Part shown: piece after piece, positions 1-9,045 of the stretch | Layout: every line of letters starts with the position of its first letter | Position numbering within the stretch: the first letter of the stretch is position 1 | Source: Corynebacterium aurimucosum | GTDB lineage: Bacteria > Actinomycetota > Actinomycetes > Mycobacteriales > Mycobacteriaceae | NCBI RefSeq assembly: GCF_030408555.1 | Contig: NZ_CP047048.1 | Coordinates: 1,922,001-1,986,000 of the forward strand | Length of the DNA stretch: 64,000 bases | Reading direction: 5' to 3' | Position numbers and translations under genes: made by a program | Notes under the pieces: generated by a model | The model's database searches: none | What the model was told of the DNA's origin: nothing | What the model saw: the letters and a program-made list of their open reading frames with translations, nothing else

Positions 1-96
1 AGCTACGGCTGCAAGGCAAATCCTCATTGACTGCGCATCACCTGCCAGTCCCTGTGGGCTCCATGGCAGCGCACTCAACGAGAGTGGCGGGCAGAC

Positions 97-528
97 TTAT
101 TCTGCGGGGGTCGACTCTACGTAGATCGGACCTTCCACCGGGGCGACAACACCGGCATCGAAGGCGGCGAGGACACCTTTCGCATCATCTTTCGTGATGG
201 CGCCTGCCTCGACGGCCTTCTCCAAATCAGCCTCAAGCATCTGACGGGAGCGGTACCTATCCGACGCCACCGACAGAAGTCCGCGTGGCACTGACTCCGA
301 TGGAATCCCCAGTGCTTCCGCCAGCGAGACAATGCGATCCTTTTCAGCCGGGTCAAGCTCGGCGCCTACCGACGGATCTTGTGGGACGCCGCCGTCGACC
401 ACCTGCTCCACCGTCAATGCCCCCTCCGGCACTTGGTACCGCTCCGTAGCCCACCAGCCCGCGCCGACGGCGGTGATGACTGCCACCACCACGAGGACCC
501 ATACGGCGATAATCTGCTTGGACTTCAC
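97..528 (-). CDS. Membrane-anchored hypothetical protein
   Basis: Small protein of about 143 residues with one hydrophobic segment near the N-terminus (IIAVWVLVVVAVITAVGAG) after a short Lys-containing head. It then has a hydrophilic, acidic, mostly helical tail predicted to lie outside the membrane. I recognise no catalytic motif or family. A TAAAAT box on the minus strand (536-541) lies 7 bases before a GTG at 528, so I prefer this leaderless GTG to the GTG at 534, which would add two residues. The neighbouring gene (563-880) is on the same strand. The function is unknown. Confidence 0.6.
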   Translation of the reverse strand: MKSKQIIAVWVLVVVAVITAVGAGWWATERYQVPEGALTVEQVVDGGVPQDPSVGAELDPAEKDRIVSLAEALGIPSESVPRGLLSVASDRYRSRQMLEADLEKAVEAGAITKDDAKGVLAAFDAGVVAPVEGPIYVESTPAE

Positions 529-535
529 GACCACA

Positions 536-541
536 ATTTTA
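536..541 (-). promoter_or_regulatory. Putative -10 box of a leaderless gene
   Basis: TAAAAT on the minus strand, 7 bases before the GTG at 528. This spacing is what a leaderless transcript needs. No convincing -35 is visible. Confidence 0.35.
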
Positions 542-562
542 GACTTCTCTCACATTCGCGGC

Positions 563-880
563 TTAATCCGCGCGGGGGCCAAAGGTACCAAAAGAATTTC
601 CATGCGGCGGGTGCGGCGAATCGAGGCGCTCGGACAGCGCATCGATGATGGAGCGGATGGTGGACTCCGCCACGGAGCGATCCAGGCTGTTGCGGCGCGT
701 GCCCTCAGGCTTCGGCTCAGTCGAGACAACGCGCGGCTTGTCGACGTCCAACCGCATCACCGTCCCCTCCACGCTCAGCGCAGCGGCGGGGTCGCACCCA
801 GCCGCGCGGGCAGCGGAGAGGAAGGCGTCGAGATCAGCAAGAGTGGCATCGTTGAGGTCGAGGGACAGGTTCAGGCTCAT
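563..880 (-). CDS. Hypothetical protein, about 105 residues
   Basis: The protein begins MSLNLSLDLNDATLADLDAF and is soluble and helix-rich, with no transmembrane segment. The frame stays open further upstream, but AAGGAG sits at the right distance before the ATG at 880, so the longer version is rejected. The N-terminal half alternates acidic and aliphatic residues. The C-terminal third is Pro/His/Gly rich and probably disordered. It lies just downstream of glnE on the same strand. I cannot assign a function. It resembles small conserved actinobacterial proteins of unknown role. Confidence 0.6.
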   Translation of the reverse strand: MSLNLSLDLNDATLADLDAFLSAARAAGCDPAAALSVEGTVMRLDVDKPRVVSTEPKPEGTRRNSLDRSVAESTIRSIIDALSERLDSPHPPHGNSFGTFGPRAD

Positions 881-1034
881 GGTGTGCTCCTTTGTGCGGC
901 GCGGGGATAATGACTGTTCACTGCCACCTAAGGCTATCGGCTGATCACCTGATAGAACAGGGGCTTGCTCCAAAGTCAGGGAAAGATCCGGGTGAGCTCA
1001 GGGTGCGGGTCAGGGGCGGAGCAACTGCCTTCTG

Positions 1035-4000
1035 CTAGTCATGCTCGAAGGATTCTGCTTCACCCCAGAACACCTCATCCACTATCTTCCGCGCGTGCCT
1101 GGTCACTTTGAGGTAATGCTCCAGGAATTGCTGATTACGCTCGGGCTCCCACCCGGCCGCGCCGGCCACCTGCGCCAGCTGCGGGCCCGGTGCCGGAAGC
1201 TGGTCCACGCGCTTGCCGCGCACCAGCACGAGCGCATTGCGGGCATCGGTGGCCAAGAGCCAAGCCTCCCGCAACTCCTGCACTTGCTCGACAGGGATAA
1301 CCTCATTGTCCTCGAGGGCATCGAGCACCCGCAGCGTGGACGGATCATGCAGCGCCGGAACCTCGTGGGCGTGCATCATCTGGAGCAGCTGAACGGTCCA
1401 TTCGATATCCGTTAGCCCACCGCGCCCCAGCTTGGTGTGGGTATTGCGGTCAGCGCCGCGCGGGAGGCGTTCGTTATCAACGCGCGCCTTCATTCGGCGG
1501 ATATCACGAATCGTCTTCTCACTCACGCCCTTCGGCGGATAGCGGAAGGCATCCACCATGGTGAGGAAACGTGTACCGACCTCCTCATCTCCTGCCACGA
1601 AGGCCGCGCGGAGCAAAGCCTGCATCTCCCAAGGCTCGCCCCACTGCGAGTAATAGCGCTCATAGGATTCGATCGAGCGCACGACCGCTCCCGAGCGCCC
1701 CTCTGGCCGCAGGCCCAAGTCCACGTCCAAGGGCGGATCCCCGGAAGGCTTTGCCAGACGGCGACGCAGTTTCTCAATGATGCCGATGGCCCATGGCAGA
1801 GCTTCTTCTTCGGCATTATCTCCTGTTGGCTCCGCCACCACGATGACATCGGCATCTGAACCAAAGCCCAGCTCCATACCACCGAGCCGCCCCATGCCAA
1901 TCACGGCGATGCGGGCTGGTGGTTCGGCATCCTCATGGCTCAGCCTCCACGCCCTGACCTCGGCGCGCAGCGCGGCTTCCAGCACAGCATTCCAGATGGT
2001 GGACAGTTCAAAACACACTTGTTGAACCGGCAAGAAGCCCAATAAATCAGCAGCGGCAATCCGCGCTAGCTCTGCGCGGCGGAGGGATCTGGCAACCGAT
2101 ACTGCCTTGTCTGGGTCCGCGTGGCGCTTGGTGGAATTAATCAAGGCGGAAGACACTTGCTCGGGCTTGGTTTCCAACAGCTTGGGCCCTGCCGCGCCAT
2201 CGGAGAGCTGCTTGACGACGTCCGGGGCGCGAATAATGAGCTCCGCCGTAAAGGGCGAGGTGCCCAGAATCTTCATGAGGCGTTGGCCAACAACGCCTTC
2301 GTCACGAAGCATGCGCAAAAACCACGTCCGGTCATAAGCTGCCTCAGAAAGCTTGCGGTAATTCAGCAGGCCCATATCCGGGTCAGCGGTATTGGAGAGC
2401 CACTCCATCAACGTCGGCAGCAGAATGGCCTGGATGCGCGCCTTGCGCGATTGCCCCGCGGCGAGGGAGGTGAGGTGCTCAAAAGCTCGGTCTGGGTGGC
2501 GATAGCCCAGTGCCGCCAGCTGCAAGAGCGCGGCTTCGCGGGAGAGCTTGAGTTCATCCGCCGACATCGAGGCCACGGAATTGAGCAGTGGGCGGTAGAA
2601 CAAGCGCGAGTGGAGCTCAGAGATAAGCAGGCGAATCTTCCGCAGCTGGGTATTCATCTGGTCCGCTGCCGACTGATGCCCCTGTGGGTGAAAGCCTGAA
2701 TTGATGGCCAACCACGTGAGCGCCTTGTTGTCGTCCTTCTCCGGCAAGGTGTGGGTACGGCGGAAACGCTCCAGCTGAAGGCGGTGCTCAAGCAAACGCA
2801 GAAACTCGTAGGCCTCGATGAGCTGGGTGCCGTCTTCACGTCCGACATACCCGGCGCGCACGAGCGCTGCCAGTGCATCGACCGTGGCGAGCGTGCGCAG
2901 CGATTCATCCGAGCGCCCGTGCACCAACTGCAGCAACTGGACGGCGAACTCCACGTCACGCAGGCCGCCCTCCCCCAGCTTGAGCTCTCGAAGGCGCATC
3001 TTTTCGGGGACATTATCCAGCACGCGGCGGCGCATAGCTTGAACGTCTTCCACGAAGGACTCCCGTTGCGACGCAGTCCACACCATCGGCCCGATCTGTT
3101 CCAGGTAGTCCGTGCCTAAGGGCAGATAGCCGGTTTGCGGCCGTGCCTTCAGCAGCGCTTGGAACTCCCAGGTTTCTGCCCACCGCTTGTAATAGGCCAC
3201 GTGTGAATCCAGCGTTCGAACCAAGGCACCGGATTTACCTTCCGGGCGCAGGTTGGCGTCAACCTCGAAGAAGCAGGCCGAGCCAATCCGGTTGAACTCC
3301 GACGCTAGGCGGGTGATCCGTGGTGTCGCCTCGGAGCCTACGAAGACCACGTCCACGTCGGAGATGTAGTTCAATTCGCCCGCGCCGCACTTGCCCATCG
3401 CGATGACGGCCAGCTGCGCATCGAGTGCTTCATCCCCATAGACCACCCGGACCGCGCCGGCGAGTGCTGCCGTCAAGGCGGCATCTGCGAGGGCTGTGGT
3501 CAGCCTAGTGACCTCCCGGAAACCAACTCGCGGCTGGGGGCGTGACTGGCCCTTGCGCGAGTGAAATGTACCTGCGAGGTCATGGGCGGCAATGCGCATC
3601 ATCAGTGTTCGGTAGGCCACTTTGAGTGGTGCTTTGTGGTCCCCCGGTGCTGCCCGGTAGGTGCCGGGAGACGTCAGGTCGGGGCTCGCGGTGTCAGGCT
3701 GGTCTGGTTGCTCAACGTATGTCGCAGGTTCCGCCCCGACCTCTGTGAGCAGCGTGTGCAGCATTTCGGTAGGAGTCGGCAGCGCCCGCTGCAGCTCGTG
3801 CCAGGTTTCTGCGTGTGCAGCGAGATGATCACCGAATGCCGAAGAGCCGCCCAGCAGGGCGATGAGTCGCACCCGGAATGTTTCGTCCTCGCGCATCGCC
3901 GGGCCAATCTCAGGCGCCCCCTCGACGATCCTCATCAACGTGTTGAGGGCCATATCGGGATCGCCTGCTCCGGCCAGTGTCCACAACAGTTCTAGGGACT

Positions 4001-4094
4001 CCGGATTATCCCACCCGAGGCGGGATAGATCCTCCGCAGCAGTTGGCCGGGTCAGACCAAGAGTAGCTGGGGACGGTACTGATGCTGGACGCAT
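1035..4094 (-). CDS. glnE: Bifunctional glutamine synthetase adenylyltransferase/adenylyl-removing enzyme
   Basis: A 1019-residue protein of the full GlnE length, with two nucleotidyltransferase halves. The N-terminal half carries AMGKCGAGELNYISDVDVVFV and the C-terminal half carries GMGRLGGMELGFGSDADVIVV. In both, G-S/D-x-D residues form the metal site. By family knowledge the halves remove and add AMP on the adenylylation tyrosine of type I glutamine synthetase in response to nitrogen status. The gene starts 7 bases after the glnA2 stop. Its ribosome site (AGGAG) overlaps that stop codon, so the two genes form a coupled operon. The likely substrate is the main GlnA encoded elsewhere. Confidence 0.95.
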   Translation of the reverse strand: MRPASVPSPATLGLTRPTAAEDLSRLGWDNPESLELLWTLAGAGDPDMALNTLMRIVEGAPEIGPAMREDETFRVRLIALLGGSSAFGDHLAAHAETWHELQRALPTPTEMLHTLLTEVGAEPATYVEQPDQPDTASPDLTSPGTYRAAPGDHKAPLKVAYRTLMMRIAAHDLAGTFHSRKGQSRPQPRVGFREVTRLTTALADAALTAALAGAVRVVYGDEALDAQLAVIAMGKCGAGELNYISDVDVVFVGSEATPRITRLASEFNRIGSACFFEVDANLRPEGKSGALVRTLDSHVAYYKRWAETWEFQALLKARPQTGYLPLGTDYLEQIGPMVWTASQRESFVEDVQAMRRRVLDNVPEKMRLRELKLGEGGLRDVEFAVQLLQLVHGRSDESLRTLATVDALAALVRAGYVGREDGTQLIEAYEFLRLLEHRLQLERFRRTHTLPEKDDNKALTWLAINSGFHPQGHQSAADQMNTQLRKIRLLISELHSRLFYRPLLNSVASMSADELKLSREAALLQLAALGYRHPDRAFEHLTSLAAGQSRKARIQAILLPTLMEWLSNTADPDMGLLNYRKLSEAAYDRTWFLRMLRDEGVVGQRLMKILGTSPFTAELIIRAPDVVKQLSDGAAGPKLLETKPEQVSSALINSTKRHADPDKAVSVARSLRRAELARIAAADLLGFLPVQQVCFELSTIWNAVLEAALRAEVRAWRLSHEDAEPPARIAVIGMGRLGGMELGFGSDADVIVVAEPTGDNAEEEALPWAIGIIEKLRRRLAKPSGDPPLDVDLGLRPEGRSGAVVRSIESYERYYSQWGEPWEMQALLRAAFVAGDEEVGTRFLTMVDAFRYPPKGVSEKTIRDIRRMKARVDNERLPRGADRNTHTKLGRGGLTDIEWTVQLLQMMHAHEVPALHDPSTLRVLDALEDNEVIPVEQVQELREAWLLATDARNALVLVRGKRVDQLPAPGPQLAQVAGAAGWEPERNQQFLEHYLKVTRHARKIVDEVFWGEAESFEHD

Positions 4095-4101
4095 ACTTCT
4101 C

Positions 4102-5439
4102 CTAGAAATTCAGGTTGTTGCGCAATTCGAATGCGGTGATCTGCTGCTGGTATTCGTGCCACTCATCCCACTTTGAGCGCAGGAAGTACTCAAAGACGTG
4201 TTCACCGAGGACCTCCGCCATAAACTCGGAGCGTTCAAATTCTCGGAGGGCTTGGTCCAGGCTGCTCGGCAGATCCTTGTACCCCATCGCACGGCGCTCG
4301 CGGTGGGTCAGCTGGTGGACGTCATCCTCGGCCGGATCCCCTAGCTCATAGCCTTCTCTGATTCCGCGCAAACCAGCGGCAAGGAGCACCGCGTAACCCA
4401 GGTAAGGGTTCATCGCTGAATCCAGCGAGCGGATTTCAACTCGGCGCGACATTTCCTTGGAAAGGCGGTAGGTGGGAACTCGCACCAGCGCAGAACGATT
4501 AGAGATTCCCCACGTCACTGACCCTGGAGCCTCGCTGCCAAACATCAGGCGCTTATAGGAGTTGGTCCACTGGTTGGTGATCGCTGTCATCTCCACTGCG
4601 TGTTCAAGAATGCCGGCGATGAACTGCCGTCCTGTGCTGGACAGCGAAATCTCATCATCGGGGTCATGGAAGGCGTTGGAATCTCCCTCGAAAAGGCTCA
4701 AGTGAGTATGCATGCCCGAGCCTGAGCGGTCCTCGAAAGGCTTGGGCATGAACGTCGCGTGCACTCCTTGCTGGGAGGCAACCTCTTTGATGAGGTAGCG
4801 GAAGGTCATGATGTGGTCCGCCATCGACAATACGTCAGCATGGCGGAGGTCGATCTCCTGCTGGCCAGGTGAGGTCTCATGGTGGCTGAACTCCGTGGCG
4901 ATGCCCATTGATTCCAACGCGTACATTGACCGGCGCCGGAAGCTCGGGGCGTTATCATGCGTGGCTTGGTCGAAATAGCCGCCGTTATCGGTGGCAACAA
5001 GCCTGTTGATATCGCGCGCGTCCTCAAGGAGATAAAACTCAATCTCAGGAGATGCCTTGCACGTGAATCCCTCATTGGCCGCCTCGGTTACCTGACGGCG
5101 CAGGATGTGGCGCGGGTCCACCAACGAAGGTTGCCCATCGGGCTGAGTAATGTCACAGAACATGCGCGCCGAGAGAAGCTCGGGCTCTTCCTTGTCAAAG
5201 GGCATGATCTGAAAGGTTGAAGGGTCCGGCATCGCGATGGTGTCGGCCTCCGAAATACGGGAGAACCCTTCCACTGAAGAACCGTCGAAGCCAACACCTT
5301 CCTCGAAGGCGGATTCCAACTCTGAGGGGCTCATTACCACCGATTTCAGCGCCCCCAAGATGTCAGTGAACCAGAGGCGAATGAAGCGGATATCGCGTTC
5401 TTCAACTGTACGAAGGACGAATTCGTGTTGGCTGTTCAT
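4102..5439 (-). CDS. glnA2: Type I glutamine synthetase, GlnA2 type
   Basis: A 445-residue glutamine synthetase that makes glutamine from glutamate, ammonia and ATP. Family signatures are visible: DGSSVEGFSRI in the N-terminal beta-grasp region, the ATP-binding KPFEDRSGSGMHTHLSLF, and the NRSALVRVPTYR segment. The length matches the GSI-alpha subtype (about 445) and lacks the insertion of the longer GSI-beta. Near the C-terminus the adenylylation motif N-L-Y-D-L-P is not clearly present (the sequence reads RRAMGYKDLPSSL), so control by GlnE is doubtful despite co-transcription. A TAGGGT box (5447-5452) lies 7 bases before the ATG, consistent with a leaderless mRNA. Confidence 0.93.
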   Translation of the reverse strand: MNSQHEFVLRTVEERDIRFIRLWFTDILGALKSVVMSPSELESAFEEGVGFDGSSVEGFSRISEADTIAMPDPSTFQIMPFDKEEPELLSARMFCDITQPDGQPSLVDPRHILRRQVTEAANEGFTCKASPEIEFYLLEDARDINRLVATDNGGYFDQATHDNAPSFRRRSMYALESMGIATEFSHHETSPGQQEIDLRHADVLSMADHIMTFRYLIKEVASQQGVHATFMPKPFEDRSGSGMHTHLSLFEGDSNAFHDPDDEISLSSTGRQFIAGILEHAVEMTAITNQWTNSYKRLMFGSEAPGSVTWGISNRSALVRVPTYRLSKEMSRRVEIRSLDSAMNPYLGYAVLLAAGLRGIREGYELGDPAEDDVHQLTHRERRAMGYKDLPSSLDQALREFERSEFMAEVLGEHVFEYFLRSKWDEWHEYQQQITAFELRNNLNF

Positions 5440-5446
5440 GCTTTAA

Positions 5447-5452
5447 ACCCTA
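5447..5452 (-). promoter_or_regulatory. Putative -10 box for leaderless glnA2-glnE transcript
   Basis: TAGGGT on the minus strand, 7 bases before the glnA2 ATG, with no Shine-Dalgarno sequence in between. This is the geometry of a leaderless start. Confidence 0.4.
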
Positions 5453-5637
5453 CCGCCGCGCACCGAAGCCACGGAGAAAGTTTCTTCTTTTGCCCCCGCA
5501 CCGACATTTATTAACCCAGTTGACAAGAGTATCTCGGGGGCAAATTCTTTCGACTCCCCTGACCCCTGTCGGCTTCACATGCTGGAATGGCCACACAACC
5601 GAACAGATGTACCCATAAAGAAGGATGAGAAACAGCC

Positions 5638-6714
5638 ATGAACACACACCACGCAACCCTGAGCCAGCGAGGAATCGAGCTCATTAGCCAAGCAGCCCAG
5701 CAAGGATGGTCGCCTAAAGACCTGCTCCATGTCCTGGGTAGTTTTTGCCACCCACTCATTTATCGCGCCGCCCCTCATGTTCCCGCACAGATTAGTTCCA
5801 CTGCGCTGCGCAAGGAATGGTTGAGTACTACCCCGCCTGCCTCGATGACCATGCCGACCGATGACCTTATGCGACTTATTGAAGCAATCACTTTCCTGCC
5901 ACCCCTTCGGGACGTTGAAGTGCTAGCGGCCCAACGAACCGACTCTCGGGTATCCCGCGACAGCAAGGAAGATAGGATCCGCGCCAAAATCTCTCATCTT
6001 TTGCGAAAAGCAGAATCCACTCCCTATGAAGAAGAAGCCAGCGCGCTCATCGCCAAAGCGCAGAGCCTGCAACAACGGCACCGCCTCGAGGAGACACTGA
6101 CTAGTTCCTCGGACACGGTGGTATCCACACGCATCCATATCAGCGCTCCCTATATCAACCACAAAACCACTCTGCTCAGCGTCATTGCGGATCGGAACGG
6201 ATGCACCGCCCTCAGGCTGCATCCCAAAGGGATTGTCACCGTCATTGGCGCTGAAGAGGACGTTCACCACGTCACTGATCTTTTCGCCTCACTTCTACGG
6301 CAATGTGAATGGCATATGCACCACGGCGAACACGCCGAGAGTGCGCGCCAGCTTGGCAATGTGGCGTCTTTCCGCCGAAGCTTCATTCTGTCTTATGCCA
6401 CCCGTATCGGTGAGTTATTGGAGGAAGCAAATTCAAAGCTGTTCTCCCACGACGTAGAAGGGACTGCTTCGGCACCAAGCGGCCCCAGCACTCGGCAAGA
6501 CGAAATTACCCTGGCTCAGCAATCGCTATCGGCAGTCGAAGAACGCCGCCGCAACGCCGAAGCAGTGACTGATCGAATCTACCCCAATGCGCGCACCGTC
6601 TCCCTGGCGGTGAGAAGCCACGCAGGAGTATCCGCCGGCGCATCAGCTGCAGAAAAGTCCCACTTGGGAGGTGATTCCTTGGGGCTTAACGGACGCCGCC
6701 AACTCACCTGCTAA
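5638..6714 (+). CDS. DUF2786 domain protein
   Basis: A 358-residue soluble protein. Residues about 115-155 (DRIRAKISHLLRKAESTPYEEEASALIAKAQSLQQ) match the DUF2786 family: an amphipathic helical pair rich in Lys/Glu with the K-A-E-S-T and E-A-x-A motif. The family is common in actinobacteria and in some phages, and its role is not known. The rest lacks recognisable motifs; the C-terminal third has a coiled-coil-like ERRRNAEAV stretch. It is divergent from glnA2 and is followed by the CYTH/CHAD gene on the same strand about 110 bases on. Confidence 0.8.
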   Translation: MNTHHATLSQRGIELISQAAQQGWSPKDLLHVLGSFCHPLIYRAAPHVPAQISSTALRKEWLSTTPPASMTMPTDDLMRLIEAITFLPPLRDVEVLAAQRTDSRVSRDSKEDRIRAKISHLLRKAESTPYEEEASALIAKAQSLQQRHRLEETLTSSSDTVVSTRIHISAPYINHKTTLLSVIADRNGCTALRLHPKGIVTVIGAEEDVHHVTDLFASLLRQCEWHMHHGEHAESARQLGNVASFRRSFILSYATRIGELLEEANSKLFSHDVEGTASAPSGPSTRQDEITLAQQSLSAVEERRRNAEAVTDRIYPNARTVSLAVRSHAGVSAGASAAEKSHLGGDSLGLNGRRQLTC

Positions 6715-6823
6715 GGACGATTAATGGCAGGCACATTTGCGTTACTAGCCAGGTAACCTAGAAGGCGGTACCGAGGTTTGATGCCTCCTTTTTATCAATT
6801 CGCTCCCCGACGAAGGTGTGTAC

Positions 6824-8551
6824 ATGTCTCCAAAGACGTTCCTTGAAATCGAAGCCAAGTTCGCCGTGGATGAGACCACCCCCATGCCGGATCTCACCCA
6901 CCTCGATGAGGTTTCCCGTGTTGCAGAAACCCGCCACCACTCGTTGTCCGCGATTTACTACGACACCGAGGACCTCCGCCTTACCCACGCGAAGATCACG
7001 CTGCGACGTCGCACCGGCGGAAATGATGATGGCTGGCACATCAAGATCCCCGGTGCGGAAGGTCGCACTGAGATCCGCGCGGAACTCGGTGAGCCCATCG
7101 ACGGCAAATACGAGGTTCCGGACGAGTTGCTCCACCAGGTCCGATCGGTAGTGCGCAACCAGCCTCTTGAGCCGATCGCACAGGTGGATAACAACCGCAC
7201 CGAGTTGCTCCTCGTTAACGCAGACGAGCAACCAGTTGCTGAGTTCTGCGATGACCATGTCACCGCGTTCTCCTTCCTGCCGGGTGGTTCGCAGAACACG
7301 TGGCGCGAGTGGGAAGTAGAGCTCGCCGGGGACCTGCCAGGAAGCAAAGCAGGCAGCAAACTGCTGCGGCACGCCACGTCCCTATTGATCGGTTCTGGAG
7401 CTCGGGTTTCCTCCTCGCCGTCCAAGCTGAAGTCTGCTTTGGGAGACTCCATCAACAACGTCGAGCTGCCTCCGGCCCTCGCCGCGTCCACTGTGGAGCC
7501 GGGCTCCCCCGCGGCGGCAGTCGTGGAGGCACTGAAGGCTAATCGGGACAAGCTCGTCGAATTCGATCCGCGGGTTCGCCGGGATGAGTGGGATTCGGTG
7601 CACCAAATGCGTGTGGCTACCCGTGAATTGCGCAGCCACTTGCAGACCTTCCACGGCATTGTGGTGGGCCCTGAGATCAAGCGCATCGAGTCAGATCTCA
7701 AGGAGCTTGCGGCCATGCTGGGCGTTGCCCGTGATGCCGAGGTCGTGGAAGAACGTTGGCAGAATCTTCTCGCTTCCGAGGACTCCGATGTTCTCGATGA
7801 CGCTACCCGCGAGCACATTGCGCATGACATGGGCCGTGCCTACCGCCGTGCGCATCGCCGAGTCATCGCCGCGCTCGATTCGGACCAATACCTAGCTCTG
7901 CTCGATGCACTGGACGCTTTCCTCGCCAACCCGCCGGTTGCCGGGGAAGACACCTCCGCTGACTCAGACAGCTCATCCGCGGATAGCGGAGCGGAAGACT
8001 CTGAAAGCGCCGAGTCGGCATCCACTGATTCCGCTCAGGAACAAGAAGCAGCACAAGACTACGAGCCGAAGCACGCCAAGTCTGATGAGGAAGCCGAGCC
8101 CCACGATCTCGACGCGGTGATGGCCCTGCACCTCAAGCAGGCTTATGACAAGCTGGTCAAGCGCCACAAGAAGGCCGTCTCCAACTGGGATAACACCGAG
8201 CTGACGCTGCACGAGCGTGAGGAGTATTTCCACGATATGCGCAAGGCAGCGAAGAAGCTGTGCTATGCCGCGGAAGCTGCTGGGTCCGCTACCACGCTGA
8301 AGACGAAGAACCTCTACAAGGCCTGCAAGCAGATGCAATCTGTCTTGGGAGACTTCCAGGATTCGGTGACCTCCCGCGATAAGCTGCTCGAGTTGGCAGA
8401 AAGCGCACGCCGCCGTGGTGAGGACACCTTCGGCTATGGCCTCCTCTACCAGCGTGAGCGCATCATCGGATTGGAAGCACTCAACGCCTACTCGGATAGC
8501 TTCAAGGCCATCAAGTCTGCTTTCAAGCCGCTGCGCAAGAAACTGCGCTAG
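6824..8551 (+). CDS. CYTH and CHAD domain protein
   Basis: A 575-residue soluble protein that starts with the CYTH signature E-x-E-x-K (FLEIEAKF). This domain forms a tunnel that binds triphosphates with divalent metal (triphosphatase or adenylate cyclase-like fold). From about residue 230 a CHAD domain follows, with repeated His/Arg-rich helices (VHQMRVATRELRSHL and later YFHDMRKAAKKLCY), a family that binds polyphosphate. An acidic, Ser-rich insertion of roughly 55 residues (about 370-430) splits the CHAD helices. GAAGG at 6812-6816 fits the ATG at 6824 better than the GTG at 6818. The inferred role is polyphosphate- or triphosphate-related; the substrate is unknown. Confidence 0.9.
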   Translation: MSPKTFLEIEAKFAVDETTPMPDLTHLDEVSRVAETRHHSLSAIYYDTEDLRLTHAKITLRRRTGGNDDGWHIKIPGAEGRTEIRAELGEPIDGKYEVPDELLHQVRSVVRNQPLEPIAQVDNNRTELLLVNADEQPVAEFCDDHVTAFSFLPGGSQNTWREWEVELAGDLPGSKAGSKLLRHATSLLIGSGARVSSSPSKLKSALGDSINNVELPPALAASTVEPGSPAAAVVEALKANRDKLVEFDPRVRRDEWDSVHQMRVATRELRSHLQTFHGIVVGPEIKRIESDLKELAAMLGVARDAEVVEERWQNLLASEDSDVLDDATREHIAHDMGRAYRRAHRRVIAALDSDQYLALLDALDAFLANPPVAGEDTSADSDSSSADSGAEDSESAESASTDSAQEQEAAQDYEPKHAKSDEEAEPHDLDAVMALHLKQAYDKLVKRHKKAVSNWDNTELTLHEREEYFHDMRKAAKKLCYAAEAAGSATTLKTKNLYKACKQMQSVLGDFQDSVTSRDKLLELAESARRRGEDTFGYGLLYQRERIIGLEALNAYSDSFKAIKSAFKPLRKKLR

Positions 8552-8600
8552 CCGGCTGGCTTTCCTCCTCTAGTCTTCCTGCGCTGCGAGGCAACAAGCC

Positions 8601-8647
8601 GAAGCGGCCCACACCTTCGCTCCCGTGCGGTGGTGTGGGCCGCTTCT
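8601..8647. terminator. Rho-independent-like bidirectional hairpin
   Basis: A 15-bp perfect stem (GAAGCGGCCCACACC pairing with GGTGTGGGCCGCTTC) with a 17-base loop. It lies between the CYTH/CHAD gene (+) and the convergent small gene at 8710-8898 (-). It probably ends both transcripts. U-runs are short on each side. Confidence 0.75.
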
Positions 8648-8709
8648 GTTGAGCGGACTTCTTAAGTGGGTTTCTTAATCAGCCGTGCCGTTCTCGGCGG
8701 TGTGGTGCT

Positions 8710-8898
8710 TTAGTAATCGTCCTCGGCGGCGTCCTCAGCATCAGCTGCAGCGGTGCGTGCTTGCGCGATTTCGATGGCGTGCTCAGCCTCCTCACGGGAA
8801 TCATAAGGTCCCATGCGGTTCTCCCAACCGGACACCTTGCCCTGGGATACCTCACCGGTGGACGGGTCATAGAACCACTTGTTATCGGCCTCAGCCAT
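8710..8898 (-). CDS. Small conserved actinobacterial protein (SPOR-like)
   Basis: A 62-residue protein beginning MAEADNKWFYDPSTGEVSQG. It has the conserved pattern W-F-Y-x-x-x-T-G-E-V-x-x-G followed by a GPYDSREEAEHAI helix, as in short actinobacterial proteins annotated as SPOR-domain-like. GGAGA lies 6 bases before the ATG at 8898, which rules out the upstream in-frame Met. The tail is acidic (EDAAEDDY). It may bind envelope glycan or act as a small regulator, but nothing in the sequence proves either. It is divergent from the galactokinase gene. Confidence 0.75.
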   Translation of the reverse strand: MAEADNKWFYDPSTGEVSQGKVSGWENRMGPYDSREEAEHAIEIAQARTAAADAEDAAEDDY

Positions 8899-8969
8899 AA
8901 TTTTCTCCATTCTCTTCATCTCTCACTCAGTGCACCCCACACTACAGACCGCCTACGTACCATGCCCGT

Positions 8970-8975
8970 TAGAAT
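8970..8975 (+). promoter_or_regulatory. Putative -10 box for the galactokinase gene
   Basis: TAGAAT about 70 bases before the start at 9046, in the divergent intergenic region. The leader would be about 60 bases and contains the AAAGGAG ribosome site. Confidence 0.35.
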
Positions 8976-9045
8976 AGATAGGTCACTTAGTCCTGCTGCT
9001 ACTTCTTTGGCAGGATATCGCCACCAGCAAAGGAGAACCTTCCCG

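Noticed and set aside
6958..7830. 290-codon open frame antisense to the CYTH/CHAD gene
   Set aside because: Ser/Arg-rich composition typical of a shadow frame over a high-GC gene.
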